A DNA stretch of 64,000 nucleotides from Chryseobacterium formosense (GCF_900116415.1 NZ_FPAP01000003.1:434001-498000); one strand, 5' to 3'; counted from the stretch's first letter, positions 35,257 through 45,448 are shown. Made by a program: numbers and translations. Notes: generated from the letters alone by a model not told the origin.

Positions 35257-35293
35257 AAATCCCCATGACTATTCGAGCCTTGGGGATTTTTAT
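35257..35293 (+). terminator. Rho-independent terminator
   Basis: AAATCCCC (35257-35264) pairs with GGGGATTT (35282-35289), followed by T; ends bglX. Confidence 0.75.
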
Positions 35294-35342
35294 TTAATAT
35301 CCTGAAATTTAATTCAAATAAAATCAATATTTCATATGTAAA

Positions 35343-35894
35343 TTAATTTAGATTCTGGTCCTCATGCTTCCCTTCATTAATTTCTTCAACCATTTTTGCA
35401 TTAAAAGCAGGAAGATCTTCAGGAGTACGGCTGGTTACCAATCCGTTATCGACCACTACTTCACTATCTTCCCAAACTGCTCCGGCATTTTTAAGATCAA
35501 TGCTGATCGAGTTTACAGAAGTCATTTTTCTGCCATTCACAGCATCTGCACTGATTAAAATTTGCGGTCCGTGACAGATTGCTGCGACCGGTTTATGCTG
35601 ATTAAAAAAATCCTGAACAAAAGACAAAGCTGTTTTATTGGTTCGTAGCTGATCGGGATTAATAACTCCGCCCGGAAGTACAAGTGCATCATATTCTGAA
35701 GCTGAAACCTCATCCAAGGTTTTGTCAACGGTATACTCTTTTCCCCAATCCTTTTCAGCCCATGCTTTGATGGTTCCGGATTTAGGACTCACAATCTGTG
35801 CTGTCCAGCCCTGTTGTTCCAGATGTTCTTTCGGAGATTTCAATTCGCTTTCTTCAAATCCGTTGGTTGCTAAAATTGCAATTTTCTTAGACAT
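35343..35894 (-). CDS. DJ-1/PfpI-family glutamine amidotransferase-like protein
   Basis: A 183-residue protein of the DJ-1/PfpI superfamily (YhbO/Pfp1 type). The active cysteine lies in the nucleophile elbow AAICHGPQIL (near 105) with the adjacent His; the acid residue is in NGFEESEL near the start (E14 region). LPGGVINPDQLR is also typical. Relatives act as protein/nucleotide deglycases or general stress chaperones. Single gene. Confidence 0.9.
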   Translation of the reverse strand: MSKKIAILATNGFEESELKSPKEHLEQQGWTAQIVSPKSGTIKAWAEKDWGKEYTVDKTLDEVSASEYDALVLPGGVINPDQLRTNKTALSFVQDFFNQHKPVAAICHGPQILISADAVNGRKMTSVNSISIDLKNAGAVWEDSEVVVDNGLVTSRTPEDLPAFNAKMVEEINEGKHEDQNLN

Positions 35895-36013
35895 AATATT
35901 TTATTTTTAGTGTTAATGCCTATAACTAAGAAAATATAATGCCGTGGTACGAGGATGTGGTATTTAAAAAATGTTAAATTGGTTTTCGGTTTTTAGTTCC
36001 TGATTATTGGTTT

Positions 36014-36292
36014 TTATAGCAAATTTAAATTTTCGGGCAAAAATTTAGTATATCCAACAACAATCAGGATCTGCAATAGAATAATTCCAAAAAACTTCCA
36101 CAAAAAGCTTCTCTTAGAAATCTTATGTCTGAATATGAGCATGGCCGAAATTGCTCCTGCTGTACCTCCAAAAAAAGTGAGAATCAATAAATTAAATTCT
36201 GAAATTCTTCTTTTATGTTTGGTTGCCTTCCATTTATCCAACGAAAAAATGATGAAAGTGATGAGATTAATGATTAAAAGAAAATATAACAT
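36014..36292 (-). CDS. DUF1294 membrane protein
   Basis: A 92-residue membrane protein with three hydrophobic segments (about 2-16, 29-55, 65-84). SLDKWKATKHKRRISE after the first helix and GGTAGAISAMLIFRHK are the DUF1294 signature. Function unknown; widespread in bacteria, in some species fused to a cold-shock domain, which is absent here. Confidence 0.88.
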   Translation of the reverse strand: MLYFLLIINLITFIIFSLDKWKATKHKRRISEFNLLILTFFGGTAGAISAMLIFRHKISKRSFLWKFFGIILLQILIVVGYTKFLPENLNLL

Positions 36293-36345
36293 ATCGCAAA
36301 TCTAAATATAAAAACGAATACCGCATTCTTATTATCATCGTCTAA

Positions 36346-36735
<390 letters not shown>

Positions 36736-36843
36736 AAATGCACTTTTTTTAATCATAATATATTATTTAAATCAAATTTATATCAAAAATAATTTATGGT
36801 TTGATTATTGTTTAGTCAATCTCACCACCAAAATTATATTATT

Positions 36844-37221
36844 ATGATTACGATACTTAATGATGCACCCGAAAACGTAGCTGCATTCAATGCTACAGGC
36901 GAAATTAACCGAGAAGATTTTGATAATCTGGTTATTCCCCACGTAAGAAATAAAGTTGAAAAGTTCGACGAACTGAATTATCTTTTATATCTAGACACCG
37001 ATTTTACCAATACTGATGTAAAATCCTGGCTCAAAAGTTCTCTTTCCGAGATTAATAATATCTCACACTACAACCGTGCCGCTATTGTAAGCAATGATAA
37101 CGAAATACAGAAATTTACGGATATTCCGGGATTTTCAAACTTTAAATTCTTTCCGAAGGATAATGTCTACAACGCACTCTATTGGTGCAACAATGGTAAT
37201 GAACCGGAATATAAAGAATAA
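36844..37221 (+). CDS. SpoIIAA-like (STAS/SEC14-type) protein
   Basis: A 125-residue protein. The start MITILNDAPENVAAFNATGE, then EDFDNLVIPHVRNKVEK, and later YNRAAIVSNDNEIQKFTDI, fit the SpoIIAA-like family PF11964, which has a CRAL-TRIO/STAS-like fold. The frame extends 12 codons upstream to an ATG at 36808, but the domain begins at the chosen ATG. Members are thought to bind small hydrophobic ligands or other proteins; nothing shows the partner here. Confidence 0.75.
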   Translation: MITILNDAPENVAAFNATGEINREDFDNLVIPHVRNKVEKFDELNYLLYLDTDFTNTDVKSWLKSSLSEINNISHYNRAAIVSNDNEIQKFTDIPGFSNFKFFPKDNVYNALYWCNNGNEPEYKE

Positions 37222-37223
37222 CA

Positions 37224-37252
37224 CAGGGGCGCTTAATGCGTCCTTTTTTATT
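37224..37252 (+). terminator. Rho-independent terminator
   Basis: Short GC hairpin (GGGCGC / GCGTCC) followed by six T directly after the SpoIIAA-like gene. Confidence 0.65.
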
Positions 37253-37354
37253 GATTCATAAAAATTTTTAAAAGTTAAAACTCCGTATTGAGAATCATAT
37301 TTTTTTTTGTAGTTTAGTTATTCAAACAAAAAACAGCCATACCGTTTCACAACC

Positions 37355-37939
37355 ATGAAAAAAACATTTATTTTTTTATCCCTTTTCTTAGCAACACAAA
37401 TTTTCGCCCAGCAACAAGGCAATAAAAATAGTTTCACTCTTATAAAACAAGCTATCGGTGACCTGAACAAAGACGGATTGCAGGATAAGATTATCCTTTC
37501 TGAAGATACCTCCAATGCAAAACGGCCATTAAGACTTCAGATATTTTTTCTGGGATCGGATAGAAAATTCAAATCTGCATTCAGTTCTACAGAGGTATTT
37601 GAGCCGCAAAATCATGAAGGAGAAAACAACAGTAATCAGATTCCGGATATTCGTGTAGAAAACAACAATCTTGTTATTTCTAAAGAAATAAATGGTGAAA
37701 AACAGGAACAGACTTTCCGCCACAACAAAGGAAAATTTGAGCTTATTTCTGTTTTTAAAATTAAATCGGACGAAAATGCAACTATCGAAACAAAAACTGA
37801 TTTAATCGCCGGAACGATAACAGAAATTACCAAAAAAACGGGTTCGAAAAAATCGAAAAAAAATCAGAGAGAAATTACAGTCAACACACTACCAAATCTT
37901 GATAATATTAAATCATTTAGCGCTGAATTTAGTCAATAA
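37355..37939 (+). CDS. Exported protein with EF-hand-like motif
   Basis: A 194-residue secreted protein. Signal peptide 1-18 (cleaved after IFA). Residues 32-45 read IGDLNKDGLQDKIIL, a calcium-binding DxNxDG loop as in FG-GAP and dockerin-like repeats. The rest is beta-rich; the end is lysine-rich (KKTGSKKSKKNQRE). Family otherwise unknown. Confidence 0.68.
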   Translation: MKKTFIFLSLFLATQIFAQQQGNKNSFTLIKQAIGDLNKDGLQDKIILSEDTSNAKRPLRLQIFFLGSDRKFKSAFSSTEVFEPQNHEGENNSNQIPDIRVENNNLVISKEINGEKQEQTFRHNKGKFELISVFKIKSDENATIETKTDLIAGTITEITKKTGSKKSKKNQREITVNTLPNLDNIKSFSAEFSQ

Positions 37940-37998
37940 TCAAATTAGCAGAAAATAAGAATTAAAAACCTTCGATGGGTATAATAATAAAAGATCAA

Positions 37999-38026
37999 AA
38001 ACCTCAGCTTATGATTGCTGAGGTTT
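37999..38026 (-). terminator. Rho-independent terminator
   Basis: AAACCTCAGC / GCTGAGGTTT with a T-run on the minus strand; ends the aldehyde oxidoreductase operon, and may also serve the convergent gene. Confidence 0.82.
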
Positions 38027-38065
38027 ATCTCTATTGAACTGATAAATTATAAACAAAGCTGTATT

Positions 38066-40282
38066 TTAAGATTGAGCAAAAAACTTTTCAGGCGTAATCG
38101 GCAAATCTCTGAAACGTTTTCCTGTCGCATTAAAAACTGCATTGGCAATCGCAGGAGCAACCCCGATAATTCCAACTTCTCCCAAACCTTTTGCACCACT
38201 CGGATTGATGTTTGGATCGGGTTTGTTAATAAATGCAACCTCAATAATCGGCGCATCTGCATTCACAGGAAAATGATAACCAGCAAGATCATTTCCAACC
38301 AAGCTTCCCAATCTTTCGTCAATTAATTGTTTTTCCATTAACGCCATACCAATTCCCCCTACTGCAGCACCCGTAATCTGATTGGTTGCGGGCTTCGGAT
38401 TAATAACTTTTCCGCCATCAACGACAGCAACCATTTTTTCTACAACGATTTTTCCTGTTTTAGAATTAACTTTTACCTTGCAGAAATGCGCTGCTGAAGA
38501 GCAGAATGCGTATTTTGACCTTTCGTCTCCCGGACCTGAACTGGCTTCTACCTCAATAAGTGTAAGATTATTTGCTTCCCATATTTTTTGATACGGAACA
38601 AAACGCTGACCCGCTGTTTTCAGTGAAACTCCGGTATCAGAAAGAATGATATCTTTTGCTATAGCATTTTTATAAGCCGAATCTAATTTTGTAACATATT
38701 CTGAAAGTTTTAGTTTTAAAACATCAATTACCGCAACCACGGCTCCACTGATGGAAGACATCCCAGTACTTCCACCCTGACTTCCTGCGGGAGGCAAATC
38801 TGAGTTTCCTAACTGTATTTTAATTTTTGATTTTGAAATCCCTGTAGCGTCGTGCAGAATGTTCAGCATTCCTGTTCCCGTTCCCGTGCCAATATCAGTC
38901 ATTGCAGTTTGAAGGATAATATTTCCTTCCTTATCCATGATAATTCCTGCACTGGCTTTATTTCTTCCGGCATTCCACATTCCGACTGCCATTCCGTAGC
39001 CGATTTTCCAGTCACCTTCCGTTTGTGAATTTGGAACTGCTTTTCTTTGATTCCAGCCAATCATTTCAGCCCCTTTTTGGATGGCCTCTTTTAAATAATT
39101 CGTTGACCAAGGCAAACCTGTATCCGGGTTTTTATCTAAAGCTAAATTCTTATACCTAAGTTCAACCGGATCCATTTTAAGCTGATAACTTAATTCATCT
39201 ATCGCTGATTCCACAGCAAAATCTCCTGTACAATCTCCCGGACCACGCATCCAGGTTGGCGCACTGAGATTGAGCGGAACGACAGCATTTTCAGTTTTTA
39301 AATTATCAAACTGATAAATTAATCTTGTAACACGGGTAATTCCGTCACTGAAAGGGTCATAAATCGCACATCCGTTTTTTGCCTGATGATGTATTCCTTG
39401 AATCTTTCCTGTAGAATCTGCGCCCAATTTTATTTTCTGCCACGAAGCAGGTCTGTAACCAACAGAATGAAACATTTGAGGTCTTGTCAACATCAATTTC
39501 ACAGGCCGATTAACCTGTTTCGCTCCTAAAACCGCAGCCAAAACATGAGGCCAGACTTTTAAGCCTGAACCAAAGCCACCGCCAACAAATTCACTGAAAA
39601 CCTGAATATTATCTGTCGGTAAATTAAATAATCCTGAAATCGTTTTCTGAACACTATTCACTCCCTGATTCTTGTCGTACAATTTTAGTTTGTTTCCATC
39701 CCATTGCGCAATTGTTGCATGCATTTCCATAGGATTGTGAACTTCTTCCGCAATATTGTATTCCTGCTCCACCGAAAACGGAAGATTTTTCCAGGTTTCA
39801 AGGCTTCCTCTTTCTTTTCCGGCAGGTTTTAATTCTGTATTAATTCTTGCTTTATTAAAATCAACTTCGAAAGGGGCTTTTTCATATTCTGCTTTTACCA
39901 AAGAGGCAGCATACACCGCTTCCTCAAAAGTATTGGCAATAACCAGAGCAATTGGCTGACCTTTGAAATAAATCGTATCGGTATGAAAAACCGGTAATCC
40001 GAATTTGGACTCTTTTATTTTTGCTTCATCTGCAAATCCGGGAACTTCAGGTTTTTTCAAGTGTGAAATAATATCAATAACCCCCTCTGCTTGTTTCGCC
40101 TGTTCAAGCTGTAAAGACTTAATCTTACCCGAAGGAATTTCGCTTGTCACCAATACAGCATAACAAACATTTTCTACTTCATATTCTGCAGCATATTTTC
40201 CTTTTCCAGTCACTTTCGCCAAAGCTTCTACCCTTCCATCAACAGGAATTGGATACTTTCCTGTTTCGTCAAAAAATCCCAT
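38066..40282 (-). CDS. paoC: Aldehyde oxidoreductase molybdenum-binding subunit (PaoC-like)
   Basis: A 738-residue catalytic subunit of the xanthine oxidase family, carrying the molybdenum cytosine dinucleotide cofactor. Landmarks are EFVGGGFGSGLKVWP, PTWMRGPGDCTGDFAVESAI, DIGTGTGTGMLNIL, GGSTGMSS and the C-terminal GAKGLGEVG, whose Glu is the catalytic base. It has no signal peptide of its own; in the E. coli PaoABC complex the small subunit's Tat signal carries the others. Third gene of the operon. It probably oxidises aromatic aldehydes, the E. coli activity. Confidence 0.88.
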   Translation of the reverse strand: MGFFDETGKYPIPVDGRVEALAKVTGKGKYAAEYEVENVCYAVLVTSEIPSGKIKSLQLEQAKQAEGVIDIISHLKKPEVPGFADEAKIKESKFGLPVFHTDTIYFKGQPIALVIANTFEEAVYAASLVKAEYEKAPFEVDFNKARINTELKPAGKERGSLETWKNLPFSVEQEYNIAEEVHNPMEMHATIAQWDGNKLKLYDKNQGVNSVQKTISGLFNLPTDNIQVFSEFVGGGFGSGLKVWPHVLAAVLGAKQVNRPVKLMLTRPQMFHSVGYRPASWQKIKLGADSTGKIQGIHHQAKNGCAIYDPFSDGITRVTRLIYQFDNLKTENAVVPLNLSAPTWMRGPGDCTGDFAVESAIDELSYQLKMDPVELRYKNLALDKNPDTGLPWSTNYLKEAIQKGAEMIGWNQRKAVPNSQTEGDWKIGYGMAVGMWNAGRNKASAGIIMDKEGNIILQTAMTDIGTGTGTGMLNILHDATGISKSKIKIQLGNSDLPPAGSQGGSTGMSSISGAVVAVIDVLKLKLSEYVTKLDSAYKNAIAKDIILSDTGVSLKTAGQRFVPYQKIWEANNLTLIEVEASSGPGDERSKYAFCSSAAHFCKVKVNSKTGKIVVEKMVAVVDGGKVINPKPATNQITGAAVGGIGMALMEKQLIDERLGSLVGNDLAGYHFPVNADAPIIEVAFINKPDPNINPSGAKGLGEVGIIGVAPAIANAVFNATGKRFRDLPITPEKFFAQS

Positions 40283-40316
40283 TCTTTTAATTTTAAATTA
40301 AATACTCTTTACTTAT

Positions 40317-41294
40317 TTAAGATTTCAAGCTGTTTTGTAAAGCCGTTTCAATTGCACCTTTCAGCATCGGAATTTTATATCCGTTTTTTGAAAGTGGTTT
40401 AATATTTTCTGTTGCTATGGAAGCTGCTTTTGCAAAAATTTCTGCAGAAGGTTTCTTTCCTTTTAAATAATTTTCCGCTTCATACCAACGCCAAGGTTTG
40501 TGGGCAACTCCACCTGAAGCTAATCTTGCTTCAATAATTTTATCACCATCTAGATGCAAAGCCGAAGCAACCGAAACCAATGCAAAAGCATACGATGTAC
40601 GCTCACGAAGTTTCACATACGCAAAGTTTTTAGAGAAAGGTCCTATCGGAATTTCAATATGCGTAATTAATGCATTTTGAGGAAGTGTATTATCCAGTGA
40701 AGGTGTATTTTCCGGCAACTTATGAAAATCTTTAAAAGGAATTTTTATTTTCTTTTTGTTTTCAGAAGTTGCAAAAACTTCAGCATCAAGAGCAGCAAGT
40801 CCAACACATAAATCGGAAGGATGCACCGCAACACAATTTTCATTATAACCTACCAAGGCACTCATGCTATTCTCACCCTTCAACGCACTGCAACCGCTTC
40901 CAGGATTTCTCTTATTACAAGGCATTGTGATGTCGTAAAAATAGACACATCTTGTACGCTGCAATAAGTTTCCTGCCGTACTTGCCATATTTCGAATCTG
41001 CGGTGAAGCTCCTGCCAAAACTGCTTTTGCAATCAGTGGTGTATTTTGCAGAATATTTTTATCGGTTGTTAATGCCGTATTCCGAACCATTCCGCCAATG
41101 CTGATGTTCTTTTTCGACACAACGATTTCACTGGAAACAGCTGACGTAATGTCTATCAAAGCATCCGGTTGAGCAATGTTTTTTTTCAGAAGGTCAACCA
41201 AGTTCGTACCGCCTGCAACAAAATGTGCTTTTTCATTTTTCGAGCGTAATGCAGCATTTGTATTGGCTGCTTTTTCAAAAGTATAAGGTTTCAT
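40317..41294 (-). CDS. paoB: Aldehyde oxidoreductase FAD-binding subunit (PaoB-like)
   Basis: A 325-residue FAD subunit. Flavin-binding motifs are HFVAGGTNLVDLLK (about 24-37) and ASTAGNLLQRTRC (about 103-115). Between them and the C-terminal domain lie four cysteines in RTRCVYF, MPCNKR, GSGCSAL and NENCVAV, matching the extra [4Fe-4S] insertion of PaoB. Overlaps the small-subunit gene by 4 bases. Confidence 0.87.
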   Translation of the reverse strand: MKPYTFEKAANTNAALRSKNEKAHFVAGGTNLVDLLKKNIAQPDALIDITSAVSSEIVVSKKNISIGGMVRNTALTTDKNILQNTPLIAKAVLAGASPQIRNMASTAGNLLQRTRCVYFYDITMPCNKRNPGSGCSALKGENSMSALVGYNENCVAVHPSDLCVGLAALDAEVFATSENKKKIKIPFKDFHKLPENTPSLDNTLPQNALITHIEIPIGPFSKNFAYVKLRERTSYAFALVSVASALHLDGDKIIEARLASGGVAHKPWRWYEAENYLKGKKPSAEIFAKAASIATENIKPLSKNGYKIPMLKGAIETALQNSLKS

Positions 41295-41884
41295 CGTGCT
41301 GCAACTTTTTGGATAGATTGAACAATTCCGTTATATGCTCCGCAACGGCAGAGATTTCCGCTCATAAATTCTTTTATTTCTTCTACCGAATTGGTATGAC
41401 CTTCGTTCACACAGGCAACGGCAGACATAATCTGTCCCGGAGTACAATATCCGCATTGAAAACCGTCACATTCAATAAAAGCTTCCTGCATTGGATGAAG
41501 TTTTTCTCCATCGGCAAGACCTTCAATTGTTGTCACTTCCTTTCCGGGAACCATCACCGCCAAAGTAAGACAGCTTAAAGCTCTTTCTCCGTCAATATGA
41601 ACTGTACAAGCTCCACATTGACCGTGATCACAGCCTTTTTTCGTTCCTGTAAGATTTAAATCTTCTCTTAAGACATCTAAAAGTGTTGTACGGGAATCAC
41701 TTTTCAGTTCGTATGATTTTTTATTGACAGAGATTTTTACGGGAAGTACGGTTTTTCTGGGAAGTATAAACGTTTTCACATCATTGTAAAAAGCTTTGAC
41801 TGACGATGGTATTGCAGCCAATAAAGCGGCCATTGCAGAAGTTTTGAGGAAGAGCCTTCTGCTGTAATTTGATTTTTCAGGCAT
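41291..41884 (-). CDS. paoA: Aldehyde oxidoreductase 2Fe-2S subunit with Tat signal (PaoA-like)
   Basis: A 197-residue iron-sulfur subunit. The N-terminus SRRLFLKTSAMAALLAAIPS is a twin-arginine signal, so the complex acts in the periplasm. The first plant-type [2Fe-2S] cluster binds at CDHGQCGACTVHIDG plus ALSC; the second at FQCGYCTPGQIM and GNLCRCGAY. First gene of the three-gene operon; it needs molybdenum cofactor and Tat genes from elsewhere. Confidence 0.9.
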   Translation of the reverse strand: MPEKSNYSRRLFLKTSAMAALLAAIPSSVKAFYNDVKTFILPRKTVLPVKISVNKKSYELKSDSRTTLLDVLREDLNLTGTKKGCDHGQCGACTVHIDGERALSCLTLAVMVPGKEVTTIEGLADGEKLHPMQEAFIECDGFQCGYCTPGQIMSAVACVNEGHTNSVEEIKEFMSGNLCRCGAYNGIVQSIQKVAAR

Positions 41885-42148
41885 TGCAGTAGAATTTTAA
41901 ATTCAAATTGTATGATGTATTTTTGTATTTAAATGAAAAATTGAAAAAAGTCTTTATCTTTAAATAAAAACATCATATCTTTCAAATATACTTAAATAAT
42001 CAATCGTAATTAAGGTTTAAAACTAATTTAGAGATAAACAAAATAACAGAAACTGATATTGAATCATCATCTTTTCGATGAAAATACAGTTTGTTTTATT
42101 ACTTAGATTTGGCTTAAAACTTTCATCCGGTTTCTGCAAATTATTGCC

Positions 42149-42826
42149 ATGAGAAAAATTTATTATGTTCCGGGATTAATCAGTGCGTTGCTACTTCCTG
42201 TTTTGCTTTGGTATTACATTACACCTTATATAGACTTCACGGTAACCAATGTTATTGATGTACAGCTTCCTTCAAAAGATAAAAATGCAAATATCAATCA
42301 GGAAGAAAATAGTATCGGAAATTTCTTGCCTTTACAACGTGACCATTATTCGAAAATAACTGTTAGCGGTAATGAAGCAAAAAAGAATTCTGATTTATAT
42401 GTTTCAGAAATCAGAAAACTCAGGAACCAAAATTCAGAAAACAAAGGAATTGAATTTGTTTTAAATAAAAACAATACATACGGCGATTTTGTATCATTAT
42501 TGAATGATTTTCATATTTCAAAGCATGAATATTACGGTATAGATTTGGAAAGCGGAAACTTGGTTGCAAGTACCAATTATAGCGTACCACAACAAGGGGT
42601 AAATACTGATAATGTGCAAATGTGCATCGAAATTTTTGAAATCGTTGATGCGCCAAATAAAAATATCTGGAATTATCTGAATGACTTCGCAGACAGAAAA
42701 TTTGTAAATATCTTTTCAGAAAAAATTGTTCAACTTCCTACAGGAAGCTTTCCCATAATTTTTGGTTTTTTATTATTCCTAAATATTTCACTGCTGAGTA
42801 TTAAAGAAAGGTTTCAACTATCTTAA
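42149..42826 (+). CDS. Hypothetical membrane protein
   Basis: A 225-residue protein with one transmembrane segment at each end (about 8-27 and 201-217) and a periplasm-facing middle rich in Asn/Asp/Lys. This N-in, C-in layout with a 170-residue soluble loop resembles membrane-tethered biopolymer-transport-like proteins, but no ExbD signature is present. Not recognised. Single gene with a shared terminator downstream. Confidence 0.65.
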   Translation: MRKIYYVPGLISALLLPVLLWYYITPYIDFTVTNVIDVQLPSKDKNANINQEENSIGNFLPLQRDHYSKITVSGNEAKKNSDLYVSEIRKLRNQNSENKGIEFVLNKNNTYGDFVSLLNDFHISKHEYYGIDLESGNLVASTNYSVPQQGVNTDNVQMCIEIFEIVDAPNKNIWNYLNDFADRKFVNIFSEKIVQLPTGSFPIIFGFLLFLNISLLSIKERFQLS

Positions 42827-42828
42827 AC

Positions 42829-42854
42829 AAAAAAGACTGCCTTTCGACAGTCCT
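42829..42854 (-). terminator. Rho-independent terminator
   Basis: GACTGCC / GACAGTC (one mismatch), tetraloop TTTC, T-run on the minus strand after msrAB; can also serve the convergent gene. Confidence 0.75.
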
Positions 42855-42876
42855 TTCATTTTACTTTATAAGACAC

Positions 42877-43989
42877 TTATTTCTTATCTAAAAGAGAAAT
42901 ATAATCTCCGTAACCTTTGTCTTTCATTTCAGCTTTGGGAATAAATTTCAAAGATGCTGAATTGATGCAATATCTCAATCCGCCTTTATCTTTTGGTCCG
43001 TCATCGAAAACATGTCCCAAATGTGCATCTCCGGTTTTACTTCTCACCTCGGTTCTCGTCATTCCAACTGTATTATCCACTTTTTCGTCAATCAGTTTCT
43101 GGCTAATCGGTTTTGAAAAACTTGGCCATCCGCAACCAGATTCAAACTTATCGGTCGAAATAAATAATGGTTCACCGGTTGTAATATCCACATAAATTCC
43201 TTCTCTTGTCTCATCCCAATATTCATTTTTGAAAGGCATTTCCGTAGCATTTTCCTGGGTTACTTTATACTGCTCAGAAGTCAGTTTCTGTTTCAAAACG
43301 TTTTTGTCCTGCTTTTGATATTTCGTTACTTTTTTAGGAGGGTTTGCATTTTTTGCCATTTCAAAAAGTCCCGGTTCGATATGGCAGTAACCTCCCGGAT
43401 TTTTATCTAAATAATCCTGATGATAATCTTCAGCACTGTAGAAATTTTTCAACGGAATCGTTTCTACTAAAATAGGCTTGCTGTAATTTTTAGCTAATTT
43501 TGCCACTTCCTGCTTTACGATTGCCTCTGTTTCTTTATCGGTAGAATAAATTCCGGTTCTGTACTGATCTCCTCTGTCATTTCCCTGTTTGTTTAAACTT
43601 GTAGGATCGATTGTTTTAAAATAAAGATCAATTAAAAGTGCAAGATCAACCTGTTCGGGATCGTATTTTACTTTTACGGTTTCTGCAAAACCCGTTGTAT
43701 GGCTGATTACTTCCTCGTAAGTCGGATTTTTCTTGTTTCCGTTCGCATATCCCACTTCCGTTCCTACCACGCCACGAATTTGTTGAAAAAAATGTTCAGT
43801 TCCCCAAAAACATCCGCCTGCAAAATAAACTTCTTTTACATTTTTGTTGTCCATAATGGTCTCATTTTCTTTTTTAGTTTCTGTGGATTTCAGTTTCTTT
43901 GAATCTCCACAGCTTGTTGCAAATACTGCTATACTCAGAATCATTCCGAGTAATATAAATATGTTTTTCATTTTTATCTTTTTATTCAT
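42877..43989 (-). CDS. msrAB: Bifunctional methionine sulfoxide reductase A/B lipoprotein
   Basis: A 370-residue fusion that repairs oxidised methionine of both stereo forms in envelope proteins. A lipobox (FATSCGD, Cys about 27) anchors it. The MsrA domain has [11 protein letters not shown] with its catalytic Cys, then [12 protein letters not shown] and [17 protein letters not shown]. The MsrB domain (about 225-360) has [23 protein letters not shown] and the catalytic [12 protein letters not shown]. MsrB lacks the zinc CxxC pairs, like Neisseria PilB. An ECF sigma/anti-sigma pair lies upstream on the same strand. Confidence 0.95.
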   Translation of the reverse strand: MNKKIKMKNIFILLGMILSIAVFATSCGDSKKLKSTETKKENETIMDNKNVKEVYFAGGCFWGTEHFFQQIRGVVGTEVGYANGNKKNPTYEEVISHTTGFAETVKVKYDPEQVDLALLIDLYFKTIDPTSLNKQGNDRGDQYRTGIYSTDKETEAIVKQEVAKLAKNYSKPILVETIPLKNFYSAEDYHQDYLDKNPGGYCHIEPGLFEMAKNANPPKKVTKYQKQDKNVLKQKLTSEQYKVTQENATEMPFKNEYWDETREGIYVDITTGEPLFISTDKFESGCGWPSFSKPISQKLIDEKVDNTVGMTRTEVRSKTGDAHLGHVFDDGPKDKGGLRYCINSASLKFIPKAEMKDKGYGDYISLLDKK

Positions 43990-44111
43990 TTTAATTCTTT
44001 TTGTTCAATTAAATCCGCAATTCTTATTGCAAATTTCGGACTATAACTCATGATCAATTACTGATAATTTCTATTAAAACAATAGTGAAATTACCTTCAA
44101 TTTACCTAGAA

Positions 44112-44234
44112 TTATATACGATGAAAGTTGAAATGTGGTTTTAAATAAGGAGAACTTTCATTGAGAATGAAATTCATCACCGAGTGTTTAATATCTCGAT
44201 TATCTTGGTTAATTTTTAAGATCGTTCCGTTCAT
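44112..44234 (-). CDS. Possible 40-residue small protein
   Basis: A 41-codon ORF in the 323-base gap between msrAB and the anti-sigma gene, with a TACTTTTG box 34 bases upstream. No strong ribosome-binding site and no family is recognised; the end is His/aromatic-rich (PYLKPHFNFHRI). It may be a real small protein or chance. The rest of 43990-44312 shows nothing else. Confidence 0.3.
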   Translation of the reverse strand: MNGTILKINQDNRDIKHSVMNFILNESSPYLKPHFNFHRI

Positions 44235-44267
44235 TTTTTAAGATTTGAATTAATACTTTGTTGTTTT

Positions 44268-44275
44268 CAAAAGTA
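44268..44275 (-). promoter_or_regulatory. -7 box on the minus strand
   Basis: TACTTTTG between the anti-sigma gene and msrAB. If it drives msrAB, the leader would be about 275 bases. Confidence 0.4.
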
Positions 44276-44312
44276 TAGTCGGAACAAATTCAAAATCCTG
44301 ACAAAAATTTTA

Positions 44313-44585
44313 TTAAATATCTAAATTTTTAATGATTTTATCTTTAAATGACTGAATTTCAGAATCATTAATTTTAGTACTATTTTCCTGAGCAATCTTT
44401 CTTTTCAGAATATCGTCTAAAATTTCCAATTTCTGCTTGTAAGCTCTGCACCATTTACAGATTTTTAAATGCAAAGACAATTTCCAGTTTTCTTTTGAGG
44501 AAATATTTTCTGCATTTCGTTTTTCCATCAGTAAAGTTGCTTCACTGCATGGTAAAAATATGATATGGATTAGTTTTCTTAGCAT
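44313..44585 (-). CDS. Zinc-finger-like anti-sigma factor candidate
   Basis: A 90-residue protein starting 13 bases after the sigma gene. It has C13 in LPCSEATLLMEK and LHLKICKWCRAYKQ (H-x3-C-x2-C, about 38-45), the ZAS motif of zinc anti-sigma factors. It lacks a transmembrane part, so a soluble, perhaps redox-sensing ZAS. Order sigma then anti-sigma is usual. Confidence 0.7.
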   Translation of the reverse strand: MLRKLIHIIFLPCSEATLLMEKRNAENISSKENWKLSLHLKICKWCRAYKQKLEILDDILKRKIAQENSTKINDSEIQSFKDKIIKNLDI

Positions 44586-44597
44586 CTTTTAAATCAT

Positions 44598-45152
44598 TTA
44601 TGACTTGGCAAACCAGTTAAATTCCAGACATTCTCTCAGCTGCATTCTGCTTCTTTGCAGAATCTTCCATAGATTAGTCGTAGAAATATTCAATTCCTGA
44701 CTTACTTCCGGTGCTTTTTTTTCTTCAAGATAATACATTTTCACCGGAATCTTCCATCTGGAAGGTAAATCTTCAAGACAATTCTCTAATGTTTGATTAA
44801 AGTCCCTGTCGTCAAGAAGCTCGGCTTCTCTATTTTCGGTGTTCCAGTTATTTAAAACATCATTATTTCTCCAAGAACCGTTTTCTTCAAAAAAATGGTC
44901 GAGTTTAATTTCCGGTTCCGATTTATATTTTTTCCGGTAAAAATCAGCGACTTTATAACTAAGAATCGTCATCAACCAGGTTATAGGTTTGCTTTTCCCT
45001 TCAAAAGAATCAAACGACGAAAAAGCCGAAATAAAAACCTCCTGAACAATATCTTCCGCCTCCACTTTATCTGAAACCAGATAAACTGCACGTCTTAACA
45101 ATGCTTCTGAGTATTGCTCGATCCAGCTTTTGAGGGTTTCATTTTTTGTCAT
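44598..45152 (-). CDS. ECF-type sigma-70 family factor
   Basis: A 184-residue ECF sigma factor. Region 2 (about 10-80) has AEDIVQEVFISAFSSFDSFEGKSKP with WLMTILSYKVADFYRKKY; region 4 (about 125-178) has LEDLPSRWKIPVKMYYLEE and EVSQELNISTTNLWKILQRSRMQLRE-like helices. It probably directs an envelope or oxidative stress response. It is followed by its anti-sigma candidate, and msrAB lies beyond on the same strand. Confidence 0.88.
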   Translation of the reverse strand: MTKNETLKSWIEQYSEALLRRAVYLVSDKVEAEDIVQEVFISAFSSFDSFEGKSKPITWLMTILSYKVADFYRKKYKSEPEIKLDHFFEENGSWRNNDVLNNWNTENREAELLDDRDFNQTLENCLEDLPSRWKIPVKMYYLEEKKAPEVSQELNISTTNLWKILQRSRMQLRECLEFNWFAKS

Positions 45153-45448
45153 GCTAAACTTTTATCTTTTCAGATCGTAACGAAGATAATAAGTTAAAAG
45201 GCAAATAGCAAAAAAATATACGGCATCAAAATTCCCCTCCCTTGGAAATCGAGGAACGAGATTCGCCGAAACAAAAAATAAATAAAAAATAATGAGGCAC
45301 TGGTGGCGAAAATTCGAAAGAATTTTTGACGGGGTGGTTTTTGTATGCGTACTCAAAATAGTTGAATTTAGATTTTTCCTTCGTCGAAATGACAAAAATT
45401 GTAATAACAACCAAAATCCTAGCCCCGATTGCAGCTTTGTTTGAGCTC

